The notes: a model not told the origin generated them from the sequence alone. A stretch of DNA of 25,756 nt from an uncultured Collinsella sp. (GCA_900541035.1 UQIN01000027.1:1-25756), one strand, 5' to 3'. Shown: positions 1-8,655, numbered from the stretch's first letter. Made by a program: numbers and translations.

Positions 1-45
1 TGCCGCGCCCCCGCAGTGCCCGCTTCCCCCAAGGACAATTATCAG

Positions 46-142
46 TGCAGGTAGATAGCCTGCCGTTTTTCAAAAAATGAGGGTATGGATGAGGGTCCCG
101 ACTTTAGCCCCGTAATCCGGCATAGTTTTGAAATGGCATCAT
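46..142 (+). repeat. Remnant of repeat family 2 (right half)
   Basis: This stretch resembles 7871-7972 in the same orientation. Shared blocks are a 'gcaggtag' hairpin arm, 'gggtatggac/t', and 'ttagccccgtaa' followed by 'ccggcatagttttgaaatgg' (around 103-136). The left inverted arm seen at 7814-7836 is not present before it. A short hairpin (gcagg-tagatag-cctgc) followed by 'cgttttt' lies at 48-67. It appears to be a degenerate copy of an inverted-repeat element; no gene is seen here. Confidence 0.5.
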
Positions 143-220
143 ATCCGTAACAGCCTTGAACTCCCGTGGACGGAGGGAAACGAATCATTTTGGCCTTGCG
201 AGAGCTGCCGCGTGACCCGT

Positions 221-443
221 TTGCCACGAAATGGGCCCATCTACTACGTTTAAGCCGCTGCCCTTAACCATGGCGAACAACGCAAAAACAAAACAGCAGG
301 TAGAACGCCTGCGGTTTTTAGTAAAACGTGGGTATGGTCAGGGGTATCGGGTCAAACGTAGTAGATGGGCCAGTTTCGTGGCGGGCATCGCCAGCTGATT
401 CCCCGGGGACGGAGGAAAACGGATCATTTTGCTCCCGCAAGGC
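221..443 (+). repeat. Family 1 inverted-repeat element, upstream copy
   Basis: This 223-bp element aligns without gaps to 7559-7781 at a constant offset of 7338, with about 32 mismatches (about 86% identity by hand). Its 28-bp arms, 224-251 and 354-381, are inverted copies of one another with two mismatches. Between them is a smaller hairpin (agcagg-tagaacg-cctgcggt) near 293-317. The tail 401-443 carries 'ccccggggacgga' and 'aaaacggatcatttt', a motif also found at 162-205. No open frame in it looks coding. The structure is like a non-autonomous MITE or REP-type element; the mobilising enzyme is not in the window. Confidence 0.75.
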
Positions 444-458
444 CCCACATAGCGCCGT

Positions 459-3400
459 TTGCCGCTGTGCGCGCTCACGACTTTTGAGTCGCACCCGTTT
501 TCCTGCGAAAACGCCGTGTCTCAACATAAGCGGCATCAGGTTGCCATCGTTAAGTTTTCGGGTGCAAAGAAAAACGAGATCGGCAACGATACGTATCGCG
601 ATCGTCAGGGATACACGCACAACTACTCGCAGACCATGAAGAGCCTGACGCCGTGTGTTGATAGCGCTGCGACGGAACTTAAGAATACGGTCGGCTACAT
701 CGAACCTGCCGGTGCCACGCGGGCTGATTACGGCCTTGAACTTGCTCGCGACATGTCGGGCCGCGAGGATGCCCAGAAGGTAGTTGTGTTCTTTACGGAC
801 GGCACGCCCACAGACGTCAGGAACTTTAACCCTACGGTTGCCAATAATGCCATAGTCGCCGCCAAGAAAATGAAGGGGAAAGGCGCTACGGTCTACACCA
901 TCGGCATTTTTGATGATGCGAATCCCGCTGACGAGCCTACGAACTACTGGACGAGCGACGAAAACAAGTTCATGCACGCCGTGTCGAGCAACTATCCAAA
1001 CGCCACGTCCTACACAACCAATGAGCTTGGTAAGCGCACCGAGAATTCCGATTTCTACAAGGCTGCGTCGAATGCCGATGAGCTCAAGAAGGTGTTTGAT
1101 GATATCTCGAGCTCTATCACCTCGGGCAAGGGCTCTCCCACTCAGATCGAGGATGGTTACGACGAGAGCAAGTCCGGCTACATCACCTTCAGTGATGAGC
1201 TGGGCGACTTTATGCAGGTCGATACGTTTGTCAGCGCTCAGATTAATGGCGTCCCCTTTGATGAAGTGACCAAGACAACCAAGGGCAATACGGACACGTA
1301 CGAGTTTTCGGGCGTGGCCAAGGACCTGGTCATCACCGTCGAGCGCTCTGCCAATGCGCAGCAGGGCGATATCGTGACGGTTAAGATCCCCGCATCGCTG
1401 ATTCCGCTGATCCGCTATCACGTGGACATGGAAAACGGGATCTTTGAGCGCACGTCGCTCAATGACATCAAGCCTATTCAGATTAAATACACCTCGAGCG
1501 TCAAGGACGAAGCACGCAACAACCTGTTTACGCCCGATAAGGTGCTCAAGAAGTATATCGATGACCACAAGGACGCCGACAACCAGACGGTCTACTTCCT
1601 GGCCAACAAGTGGTCGGGCGGCGAGCTGGGCGATGTTGTCGCCGAGTTTGAGCCCGCCGATACCAACAGCTACTATTACTTCCAAAAAATCACGCCTATC
1701 TACACGGACAAGGAATGCACCCAGCGCGCGACGGTAAAGCCGCAGGGCAACGACGTCTATTACTACAAGGACGAGTTTGTGGCGATGGGCGCAAACGGCA
1801 AGCCGAAGGACGACTATGCCGTTGTGGAGTTTGAGGGGCACGAGATCGCCAACTACGACGGCGCTCTGGTCAAAGATGACGGCTATTGGTCCTTTAATAA
1901 GGGAACCGCGCGCTTGGCCTATATCGACCAGCTGCATACCACCAAGGACGATGTGGAGGCGAACGGCAACAAGACCGAGACCGCGCGCGACGTGCTTAAC
2001 CCCAGGTGGAATGACCTTTCCTCCGTTGCGACTTCCACGCACGTGCATTCGCACCTGGGCAACAACGGCAAGATTATCTTTAGCCTTGCAACCAAGCCGA
2101 CAACGGTGGATACCAAGACTGACTTTGGTCTGACCAAGGTGCTCGAGGGCCGCAAGTGGGCGGATACGGATGCGTTTGAGTTTGAGCTCTCCGCGACGTC
2201 CGACAACAATGCCCCGATGCCCGACCCCGCGACCGTAACTGTGACCAATGCCGATCTCGACAAGGGCAAGGCAGCCATTAACTTTGGCAAGATTACTTAT
2301 GTCGAGCCGGGCGAGTACACCTATGAGGTCCGCGAGGTCAAGGGCGACGCCGGTGGCATTACCTACAGCAAGAACGTTGTCACGTTCAAGGTGACTGTGA
2401 CGGTTAACGCCAAGGGCGAGCTTAAGGCTGACGTTGAAAAGACCTCAGGTGAGACTAAGTTCACGAACACCTATAGCGCCAAGACGGAAACCCCGCTGAC
2501 TCTTGAGGCTACCAAGACACTCACGGGGCGCCTGATGGCCGACGGTGAATTCAAGTTTACGTTGAGCTACGCGGGGCACGACGAGATCCTGCTGAACGCA
2601 ACCAACAAGAGTGGCAAGGTTGAGTTCGGTCCGCTGACGTACACGACCAAGTCGCTTGTCAAGCTTGTCGAGGAAGACAAGGCGTTGTTTGACGCCAGCG
2701 CAGATAAGCCCACGTGGACTATTCATTACATTGCTGCCGAGCAGACCGGCGAGCTGCCTGCGGGCGTGAGCGCTACCACGGCGGCAATTGACGCATATGT
2801 GACCGTTGCCGACAACGGCGATGGTACCCTGACGGCGACGGCTGTCTACGGCGACGCCGGCAACGAGTTTGTGAACTCCTACACTGCCGCGCCTGTCGAG
2901 GTATCGCTTGTGGGCAAGAAGAATCTGCAGGTTCCTGATGGCCTGACCCCGGCTGACATTGCCGGCAAGTTCACCTTTACCGTGACCGGTGAAGAGGGCG
3001 CACCCATGCCCGCGAACGCGAGCGTGACCAATGATGCCAAGGGCAAGGTCGACTTTGGCAAGATCGCCTTTACGCTCGACGACCTTAACAAGGCTCTGGG
3101 CGAGAAGCGCGAGAAGCGCGAGCACACCTTTACCTACACCGTGACCGAGTCCGGTAAGGTTGCTGGCGTGACCAACGACGCCAACGCCACGCGCAAGGTT
3201 TCCTACACCGTGACCGATGACGGCAAGGGTAATCTGAGCGTATCCCACAAGCCAGACGGCGATGTGGCATTTACGTTCACCAATGCCTATAACGTGAAGC
3301 CTGTCGAGGATCGGATCACCGCGACCAAGGTTCTGACCGGGCGCGACATGACTGAGGGCGAGTTCTCCTTCGAGCTCGTCGAGGGCGAGGGCAAGGACGC

Positions 3401-6400
3401 CAAGGTCGTCGCCACCGGCAAGAACGCCGCCGATGGCAAGATCACGATGAGCGCCGTGAAGTACGACAAGCCCGGCAAGCACACCTACACGCTGCGCGAG
3501 GTCAACGGCGGAACCACCAGCAAGGGCGTCACCTACAGTGATGCCAAGTTCACCATCGTGACGACCATCACCGATAACGGCGACGGTACGCTCAGTGCCA
3601 CGCATGTTCTGAAGGACGTCAAGGTTGCCGAGTTCAAGAACTCCTACAACGTGACCCCCAAGAGCTCCAGCGTCACCGACCTGATCACCGCGGACAAGGT
3701 CCTGGACGGGCGCGACCTCAAGGCTGGCGAGTTCCGTTTCGAGCTCGTCGAGGGCAATAACGTGGTCGCCACCGGTACCAACAATGCCGACGGCAAGATC
3801 GTAATGGATCCTGTCACCTACACTGCGGCTGGCGAGCACACCTACATACTGCGCGAGACCAAGGCCGGCACCACCGAAAATGGCATTACTTACAGCACCG
3901 CTGAGTACACTATTGTGACCACCGTCAAGGATAACAACGATGGCACCCTCAGCGTGGAGCACAAGCTGCAGAATGTTGACAAGGCGACCTTCGAGAACGC
4001 CTACACCGTAACCCCCAAGAGCTTCAGTGTTACTGATCAGATCACGGCGACCAAGGTCCTGACCGGGCGCGATCTCAAGGAAGGCGAGTTCTCCTTCGAG
4101 CTCGTCGAGGGCAACGATGTTGTTGCCACCGGCAAGAACGATGCCCGCGGCAAGATCAAGATGAGCCCCATCGAGTACACCGCTGCCGGCGAGCACACCT
4201 ACACGCTGCGCGAGGTCAAGGGCGACGCCGGCAACGGCATCACCTACGATGGCAAGACCTACACCATTGAGACGACCATCACCGACAAGGGCGACGGCAC
4301 GCTCGAGGCGAAGCATGTCCTGAAGGGCGACGACGAGGCGAAGTTCAACAACAACTACAAGCCGAATCCTGACGAGTTCAGCGTCACCGACCAGATCACC
4401 GCGACCAAGGTCCTGACCGGCCGCGACATGACTGAGGGCGAGTTCTCCTTCGAGCTCGTCGAGGGCGAGGGCAAGGACGCCAAGGTCGTCGCCACCGGCA
4501 AGAACGCCGCCGATGGCAAGATCACGATGAGCGCCGTGAAGTACGACAAGCCCGGCAAGCACACCTACACGCTGCGCGAGGTCAACGGCGGAACCACCAG
4601 CAAGGGCGTCACCTACAGTGATGCCAAGTACACCATCGTGACGACCATCACCGATAACGGCGACGGCACTCTCAAGGCCGAGCATGTCCTGAAGGGCACC
4701 GAGCCCGCCGAGTTCAAGAACACCTACAGCGTGACCCCGCTCGATGCAGAGCTCGACTTTGGTCTGAGCAAGGCTATCGACGGTCGCGACTGGACCGATG
4801 CGGACAAGTTTAGCTTTACCATCAGCGCTCCCGAGGGTACCCCACTGCCCGATCCTACGACCGTAAACGTGGGCAAGAGCGATGCGAACGACGAAGGCGT
4901 CGCCGCCATCAAGTTCGGCGAGATCCGCTACACGGCTGCCGGAACCTACAAGTACGAGATCCGCGAGAACGCGGGCAATGCGGCCGGCATGACGTATGAC
5001 GAACGCGTCGCGACCGCCGAAGTGACCGTGACCGAGAACGGCGAGGGCAAGCTGACCGCCAACGTCACCAAGAAGGAAAGCGGCCGCTTCACCAACACGT
5101 ACCGCACTGAGCTCGATTACGCCGCGGCCGGCGGCCTTAAGCTCAGCAAGACCCTCTCCGGACGTCCCATGACTGAGGGCCAGTTTACCTTTACCGTGAC
5201 GCCCGCCGACGCAGCTTCTGCCAAGGCGCTCGGCCTGCACGAGGGCGCCAACGTGTACAAGTCCCCTGCAGCGACAGAGGGAACCGTCGGCCTGATTGAC
5301 ATTCTGGCCGGCCATGAGGTCAAGTTTACGCAGGCTGACGCGGGTAAGACCTTTACATACACCGTTGCCGAGAAGAACGACGGCCAGCCCGGCTACACCT
5401 ACGACGATGCCGAGCGCACCGTGACGATCGCTATCGCCGACGATGGTGCCGGCACGCTCACTGCCACCACGACCGTCTCTGGCGGACCCAATGGCACGCC
5501 CGTGACGGTCCACAAGAGCGGCGAGAATAAGGTCGAGAGCGCCTTGGTCCCGTTCGCCAACAGCTATAGCGCCACGACCGATGCGCACGGTGGTGACGTT
5601 GCTCAGATCGTTGCCACCAAGACCCTGACCGGTCGTCCGATGGCCGACGGCGAGTTCTACTTCGGCATCGCCTATGCGGGCGAGAAGGAAGCCATCGAGG
5701 GTACGTGCGTTACCAACGTTAATGGCCAAGTGAGTTTTGGTGCTCTGCATTACACGACCGAGATGCTCGCCGACCTGGTAAACGCCAACCGCGCCATCCG
5801 TACCGACACGGATGCCAAGCTTGCATGGACCATCAACTACACGGCCTTCGAGTATACGTCTCCGCTCGCAGCAAAGGGCATTACCGCCGCAAAACCGAGC
5901 TTTAGCTTTAAGGTCATCGTCGTCGACAACGGTGACGGGACTCTGACGGCGACGCCCGCCTACGACGGCATTCAGCCCTTGTTCGAGAACGTTTACGGCG
6001 CCGATGCCGTTGATGCCGCGCTTGCCGGCACCAAGAAGCTCCAGGCAGCTGAGGGCCTGACCCCGGCCGACATCGCGGGTAAGTTTACCTTTACCGTGAC
6101 CGCTGACGAGGCGGGTGCCCCGATGCCCGAGCGCACGACCGCAACCAACGACGCGGCCGGCAACGTGGACTTTGGCAAGATCCACTTTACGCTCGACGAC
6201 CTCAACCGCGCCCTGGGCGTGACGGACGATGCTTCTGGCGATGCATCGAGCGACGCTGAAGCCAACGCCGACGAGGCCGAGGTTGACGCTGACGCCAGCG
6301 GTGACGAGACCAAGGACGAGTCCAAGCCCGAGGTCCCCACCGCCCCGCGCTCGCACACCTTTACCTATACGGTGACCGAGTCCGGTAGCGCCCCTGGCGT

Positions 6401-7421
6401 GACCAACGACACCAACGCCACGCGCAAGGTTTCCTACACCGTGACCGATGACGGTGCTGGACATCTGATCGTCAAGCGCGACGGCGGCGACGGTGCGGCC
6501 TTCACATTCACCAACACCTACAGCGTGACGCCCACCGATTCTGTCGTGACCGATCAGGTCAAGACGGTTAAGCGTCTGACCGGCCGCGACCTTGCAGCTG
6601 GCGAGTTCACGTTTGAGCTGCTCGAGGACGGCGTGACTGTCGCTAGTGGCACCAACGACGCCAACGGCACCGTTACGCTGAGCCCGATTCGCTACGAGGC
6701 GCCCGGCACGCACACGTACATGCTGCGCGAGGCTTGCCCCAACGCGCTCGGCCTGTACAAGGGCGTCACCTATGACGGCACGACCTACACCGTCGTGACC
6801 ACCGTCTCCGACAACGGCGACGGCACGCTGACCGCGACGCACAAGCTCGAGGGAACCACCGAGTCGGCTGGCTTTACTAACAAGTATCACGCCATGCCCA
6901 CGCAGGTTTCCATCGGTGCCATCAAGGTGCTCGAGGGACGCGAGCTCAAGAAGGACGAGTTTAGCTTTAAGCTCGTTGGCGAGGACATCGAGTCTACGGT
7001 TACCAACGATGCCGACGGCAAGATCAACTTCGACAAGTTCGAGTACGACGAGCCCGGTACGTACGTCTACACCATCAGCGAGGTCAAGGGCGACGAGGCC
7101 GGTATGACCTACGACAAGTCCGTCTTTACCGCGACCGTCAACGTGGTCGACGACGGAGAGGGCAACCTCAAGGCGAACGTCACCTTTACCAAGGGCGACA
7201 AGAGCGTCGAGGGTATCGTGTTCAACAACACGTACAAGAAGCCCGAGACGCCCGTGCCGACGCCCGATCCCGGCACGCCCAAGACCGTGACGAACATCGT
7301 CAAGACGGTCAAGGGTTTCCTGCCCACTACGGGTGACCAGCAGGCCGCCGCACTGCTCATGGCATTTGTTATTGCCATGGCCGGCGTCGGAGCCCTGGTC
7401 TGGGGCATCCGTAAGCGCTAG
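459..7421 (+). CDS. 5'-truncated giant vWA / isopeptide-repeat LPXTG surface adhesin (probable pseudogene or silent cassette)
   Basis: Family role: a sortase-anchored cell-wall adhesin or pilin-like stalk. Residues about 25-215 are a von Willebrand A domain from its second strand onward (VAIVKFSG), keeping the second and third MIDAS elements (GATRADYG, T87; FFTDGTPT, D114). The first element DxSxS and any signal peptide are missing. After a region of about 340 residues come about 13 domains of the Spy0128/FctA type (residues about 553-2265), most with Lys in 'TKxLxGR', Glu in 'YxLRE' and Asn in 'FxNxY', the expected intramolecular isopeptide triad. The C-terminus has a Pro-rich linker, LPTTG at 7320-7334, a hydrophobic helix and RKR, the sortase sorting signal. 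The only available start is TTG at 459, without a Shine-Dalgarno, just after an in-frame stop (450-452); residues 1 to about 20 look like non-coding sequence. The true 5' end has therefore been replaced or deleted next to the repeat at 221-443. As it stands it is unlikely to be exported. Confidence 0.85.
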   Translation: MPLCALTTFESHPFSCENAVSQHKRHQVAIVKFSGAKKNEIGNDTYRDRQGYTHNYSQTMKSLTPCVDSAATELKNTVGYIEPAGATRADYGLELARDMSGREDAQKVVVFFTDGTPTDVRNFNPTVANNAIVAAKKMKGKGATVYTIGIFDDANPADEPTNYWTSDENKFMHAVSSNYPNATSYTTNELGKRTENSDFYKAASNADELKKVFDDISSSITSGKGSPTQIEDGYDESKSGYITFSDELGDFMQVDTFVSAQINGVPFDEVTKTTKGNTDTYEFSGVAKDLVITVERSANAQQGDIVTVKIPASLIPLIRYHVDMENGIFERTSLNDIKPIQIKYTSSVKDEARNNLFTPDKVLKKYIDDHKDADNQTVYFLANKWSGGELGDVVAEFEPADTNSYYYFQKITPIYTDKECTQRATVKPQGNDVYYYKDEFVAMGANGKPKDDYAVVEFEGHEIANYDGALVKDDGYWSFNKGTARLAYIDQLHTTKDDVEANGNKTETARDVLNPRWNDLSSVATSTHVHSHLGNNGKIIFSLATKPTTVDTKTDFGLTKVLEGRKWADTDAFEFELSATSDNNAPMPDPATVTVTNADLDKGKAAINFGKITYVEPGEYTYEVREVKGDAGGITYSKNVVTFKVTVTVNAKGELKADVEKTSGETKFTNTYSAKTETPLTLEATKTLTGRLMADGEFKFTLSYAGHDEILLNATNKSGKVEFGPLTYTTKSLVKLVEEDKALFDASADKPTWTIHYIAAEQTGELPAGVSATTAAIDAYVTVADNGDGTLTATAVYGDAGNEFVNSYTAAPVEVSLVGKKNLQVPDGLTPADIAGKFTFTVTGEEGAPMPANASVTNDAKGKVDFGKIAFTLDDLNKALGEKREKREHTFTYTVTESGKVAGVTNDANATRKVSYTVTDDGKGNLSVSHKPDGDVAFTFTNAYNVKPVEDRITATKVLTGRDMTEGEFSFELVEGEGKDAKVVATGKNAADGKITMSAVKYDKPGKHTYTLREVNGGTTSKGVTYSDAKFTIVTTITDNGDGTLSATHVLKDVKVAEFKNSYNVTPKSSSVTDLITADKVLDGRDLKAGEFRFELVEGNNVVATGTNNADGKIVMDPVTYTAAGEHTYILRETKAGTTENGITYSTAEYTIVTTVKDNNDGTLSVEHKLQNVDKATFENAYTVTPKSFSVTDQITATKVLTGRDLKEGEFSFELVEGNDVVATGKNDARGKIKMSPIEYTAAGEHTYTLREVKGDAGNGITYDGKTYTIETTITDKGDGTLEAKHVLKGDDEAKFNNNYKPNPDEFSVTDQITATKVLTGRDMTEGEFSFELVEGEGKDAKVVATGKNAADGKITMSAVKYDKPGKHTYTLREVNGGTTSKGVTYSDAKYTIVTTITDNGDGTLKAEHVLKGTEPAEFKNTYSVTPLDAELDFGLSKAIDGRDWTDADKFSFTISAPEGTPLPDPTTVNVGKSDANDEGVAAIKFGEIRYTAAGTYKYEIRENAGNAAGMTYDERVATAEVTVTENGEGKLTANVTKKESGRFTNTYRTELDYAAAGGLKLSKTLSGRPMTEGQFTFTVTPADAASAKALGLHEGANVYKSPAATEGTVGLIDILAGHEVKFTQADAGKTFTYTVAEKNDGQPGYTYDDAERTVTIAIADDGAGTLTATTTVSGGPNGTPVTVHKSGENKVESALVPFANSYSATTDAHGGDVAQIVATKTLTGRPMADGEFYFGIAYAGEKEAIEGTCVTNVNGQVSFGALHYTTEMLADLVNANRAIRTDTDAKLAWTINYTAFEYTSPLAAKGITAAKPSFSFKVIVVDNGDGTLTATPAYDGIQPLFENVYGADAVDAALAGTKKLQAAEGLTPADIAGKFTFTVTADEAGAPMPERTTATNDAAGNVDFGKIHFTLDDLNRALGVTDDASGDASSDAEANADEAEVDADASGDETKDESKPEVPTAPRSHTFTYTVTESGSAPGVTNDTNATRKVSYTVTDDGAGHLIVKRDGGDGAAFTFTNTYSVTPTDSVVTDQVKTVKRLTGRDLAAGEFTFELLEDGVTVASGTNDANGTVTLSPIRYEAPGTHTYMLREACPNALGLYKGVTYDGTTYTVVTTVSDNGDGTLTATHKLEGTTESAGFTNKYHAMPTQVSIGAIKVLEGRELKKDEFSFKLVGEDIESTVTNDADGKINFDKFEYDEPGTYVYTISEVKGDEAGMTYDKSVFTATVNVVDDGEGNLKANVTFTKGDKSVEGIVFNNTYKKPETPVPTPDPGTPKTVTNIVKTVKGFLPTTGDQQAAALLMAFVIAMAGVGALVWGIRKR
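3342..3586 (+). repeat. Internal domain repeat, copy 1
   Basis: This 245-bp segment of the adhesin matches 4422-4666 with one difference (t at 3550, a at 4630), an offset of exactly 1080 bp (360 codons). It covers most of one isopeptide domain, including the acidic 'LVEGEGKDAK' stretch. Neighbouring domains are far more divergent, so this pair reflects recent duplication or gene conversion. Confidence 0.9.
4422..4666 (+). repeat. Internal domain repeat, copy 2
   Basis: Partner of 3342-3586, differing at one base of 245. The two domains between the copies (about 3680-4395) share the same fold motifs but not this level of identity. Confidence 0.9.
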
Positions 7422-7433
7422 GCACGCTGGTAG

Positions 7434-7459
7434 CGCCCGGGGCCAAAAGGCCCCGGGCG
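7434..7459 (+). terminator. GC-rich hairpin after the adhesin frame
   Basis: Perfect 11-bp stem 'cgcccggggcc' / 'ggccccgggcg' with an AAAA loop, 12 bases after the stop codon. There is no T tract, so it is either a tail-less actinobacterial-type terminator or an mRNA 3'-end stabiliser. Confidence 0.6.
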
Positions 7460-7482
7460 GCCGGCGGGGAGCCAGAACATAG

Positions 7483-7497
7483 CCCCCCCCCCCCCCC
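7483..7497 (+). repeat. Poly-C homopolymer tract (15 bases)
   Basis: A run of 15 C, then G, then six more C, between the adhesin hairpin and the downstream repeat element. Such a tract is prone to slippage in vivo and to sequencing error. It lies outside any supported gene. Confidence 0.85.
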
Positions 7498-7558
7498 GCC
7501 CCCCGGGGAGGTATCTCCCTCCTCCGTGGCGGCGCTTTTGTGCGTAGGCGAGAAGGGC

Positions 7559-7781
7559 TTGCCACGAAATCGGCCCATCTACTACGTTTAACCCCTTACC
7601 CCCAAGCATGCCAAAAAACGCGAAAACAAAACCGCAGGTAGAACGCCTGCGGTTTTGTTCAAAACGAAGGCATGGTCAGGGGTATCGAGTCAAACGTAGT
7701 AGATGGGCCGATTTCGTGGTTGGCGCCGCCAAATGATCCCCCGGGGACGGATGAAAACGGATCATTTTGGTCCCGCAAGGC
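7559..7781 (+). repeat. Family 1 inverted-repeat element, downstream copy
   Basis: Direct-orientation partner of 221-443. Its 28-bp arms, 7562-7589 and 7692-7719, are perfect inverted repeats. Nested inside, 7625-7638 and 7646-7659 form a perfect 14-bp stem with loop 'tagaacg', which would fold like a terminator in RNA. A further small dyad pairs 'aaatgatcc' (7731-7739) with 'ggatcattt' (7759-7767). No coding potential is seen. The region 7422-8025 otherwise holds only the hairpin, the poly-C tract and the next repeat. Confidence 0.8.
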
Positions 7782-7813
7782 TTGCGGAGGCACTCGTGCA
7801 GGGCCGCCCGAAC

Positions 7814-7964
7814 AAAACTATGCCGGTTTACGGGGCCGGATTCCGAATCCCCAACCATACCGAAAAGCGTGAAAATAAAACCGCAGGTAGGCGAGCCGTC
7901 ATTTTGCAGAAAACGCGGGTATGGACGGGGCCCTGAGTTTAGCCCCGTAAACCGGCATAGTTTT
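7814..7964 (+). repeat. Family 2 inverted-repeat element
   Basis: The ends 7814-7836 and 7942-7964 are a perfect 23-bp inverted repeat containing 'ctatgccggtttacgggg'. The interior carries 'aaataaaaccgcaggtag', a relative of the family 1 central hairpin. The right half has a degenerate direct-orientation relative at 46-142. It is probably another non-autonomous element; its organisation (long terminal arms around a central hairpin) parallels family 1. Confidence 0.75.
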
Positions 7965-8025
7965 GAAATGGTATTAAATCGCTAGCAGCCATTTTTCTAG
8001 CCCGGAGCGGTTGATCGTTGGGTAA

Positions 8026-8655
8026 TTACCCTCGCAGGTACGCAATGGCGATTTGCGTACGGTTGCGAAGCCCCATTTTGGCCAGAATCGAGCTGATGTG
8101 GTTGCGTACGGTGCCTTCGCCCATATAGGCGGTGGCGGCGATCTCCTTGTTGTCGAGGCCGCGGGCGATGAGCTCGGCGACTTCGAACTCGCGGTCGGTC
8201 AGGCCGGCAAAGGCCGCGGGCCGGCGGGTCGTGCCGGCCTCGACGCCCGCCCCATCAAAGTCAACATCTTCGATCGCCTTACCCTCGAGCACGCGTTTGC
8301 CGCTCATGACCTGCGCCAACGCCGGCGGGATGGCGGCGACATCGGTTTTGATCAGGTAGCCGCGGGCGTCCAGTTTGAGCGCCGACACAATGTACTCGTC
8401 ATCCGAGAATGTCGTCAGAAACACCACGCGTGCCGCGGGGTCACGCTCAAGGATTTCGCGTGCCGCCGAAAGCCCGTCGCGCCCCGGCATCTGAATGTCG
8501 AGCAGCGCGATGTCGGGCGAGTGCTCGGCGTAGAGCACGACCGCGTCGTCGCCGTTGGCGCCGGTGCCCACTACCTCGATCTGCGGCTGGGCGCCCAGGA
8601 TAATCTTGAGCGAATCGACCACTAGGCGGTCGTCGTCGACAACGATGAGCCTCAT
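8026..8655 (-). CDS. NarL/LuxR-family two-component response regulator
   Basis: The 209-residue protein has a receiver domain (1 to about 120) with the acidic pocket D7-D8, phospho-acceptor D53 in 'IALLDIQMPG', switch T81 and K103. A LuxR-type helix-turn-helix follows (about 145-209: LTDREFEVAELIARGLDNKE, then GTVRNHISSILAKMGLRNR). It is expected to bind DNA as a phosphorylated dimer. Its ATG overlaps the kinase stop codon as ATGA, so the pair is translationally coupled and surely cognate. The genes diverge from the ABC-2 exporter operon starting at 9992, the most likely target. No clear terminator was seen downstream. Confidence 0.95.
   Translation of the reverse strand: MRLIVVDDDRLVVDSLKIILGAQPQIEVVGTGANGDDAVVLYAEHSPDIALLDIQMPGRDGLSAAREILERDPAARVVFLTTFSDDEYIVSALKLDARGYLIKTDVAAIPPALAQVMSGKRVLEGKAIEDVDFDGAGVEAGTTRRPAAFAGLTDREFEVAELIARGLDNKEIAATAYMGEGTVRNHISSILAKMGLRNRTQIAIAYLRG

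Noticed and set aside
1..300. Small minus-strand frame 42-227 as a gene
   Set aside because: It lies across repeat elements, has no ribosome-binding site, and its product shows no domain or family feature.
318..2054. Long minus-strand open frame (578 codons) opposite the adhesin 5' part
   Set aside because: Antisense shadow of the repetitive, GC-biased adhesin frame: composition is Val/Arg/Gly-rich with no recognisable domain, and it runs out through the repeat element.
2445..7565. 1706-codon minus-strand open frame opposite the adhesin
   Set aside because: A mirror frame created by the biased codons of tandem isopeptide domains; its internal repetition follows exactly the domains on the plus strand, and no independent start or promoter is seen.
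7625..7659. Hairpin inside the family 1 repeat as the adhesin's dedicated terminator
   Set aside because: It could terminate transcription, but the same hairpin sits upstream of the gene in the other copy, so it belongs to the element rather than to the gene.
7369..7940. Several short frames across the C tract and repeat elements (60-80 codons)
   Set aside because: They span homopolymer and inverted-repeat sequence, have no consistent start signals, and the same frames are interrupted in the sister repeat copy.
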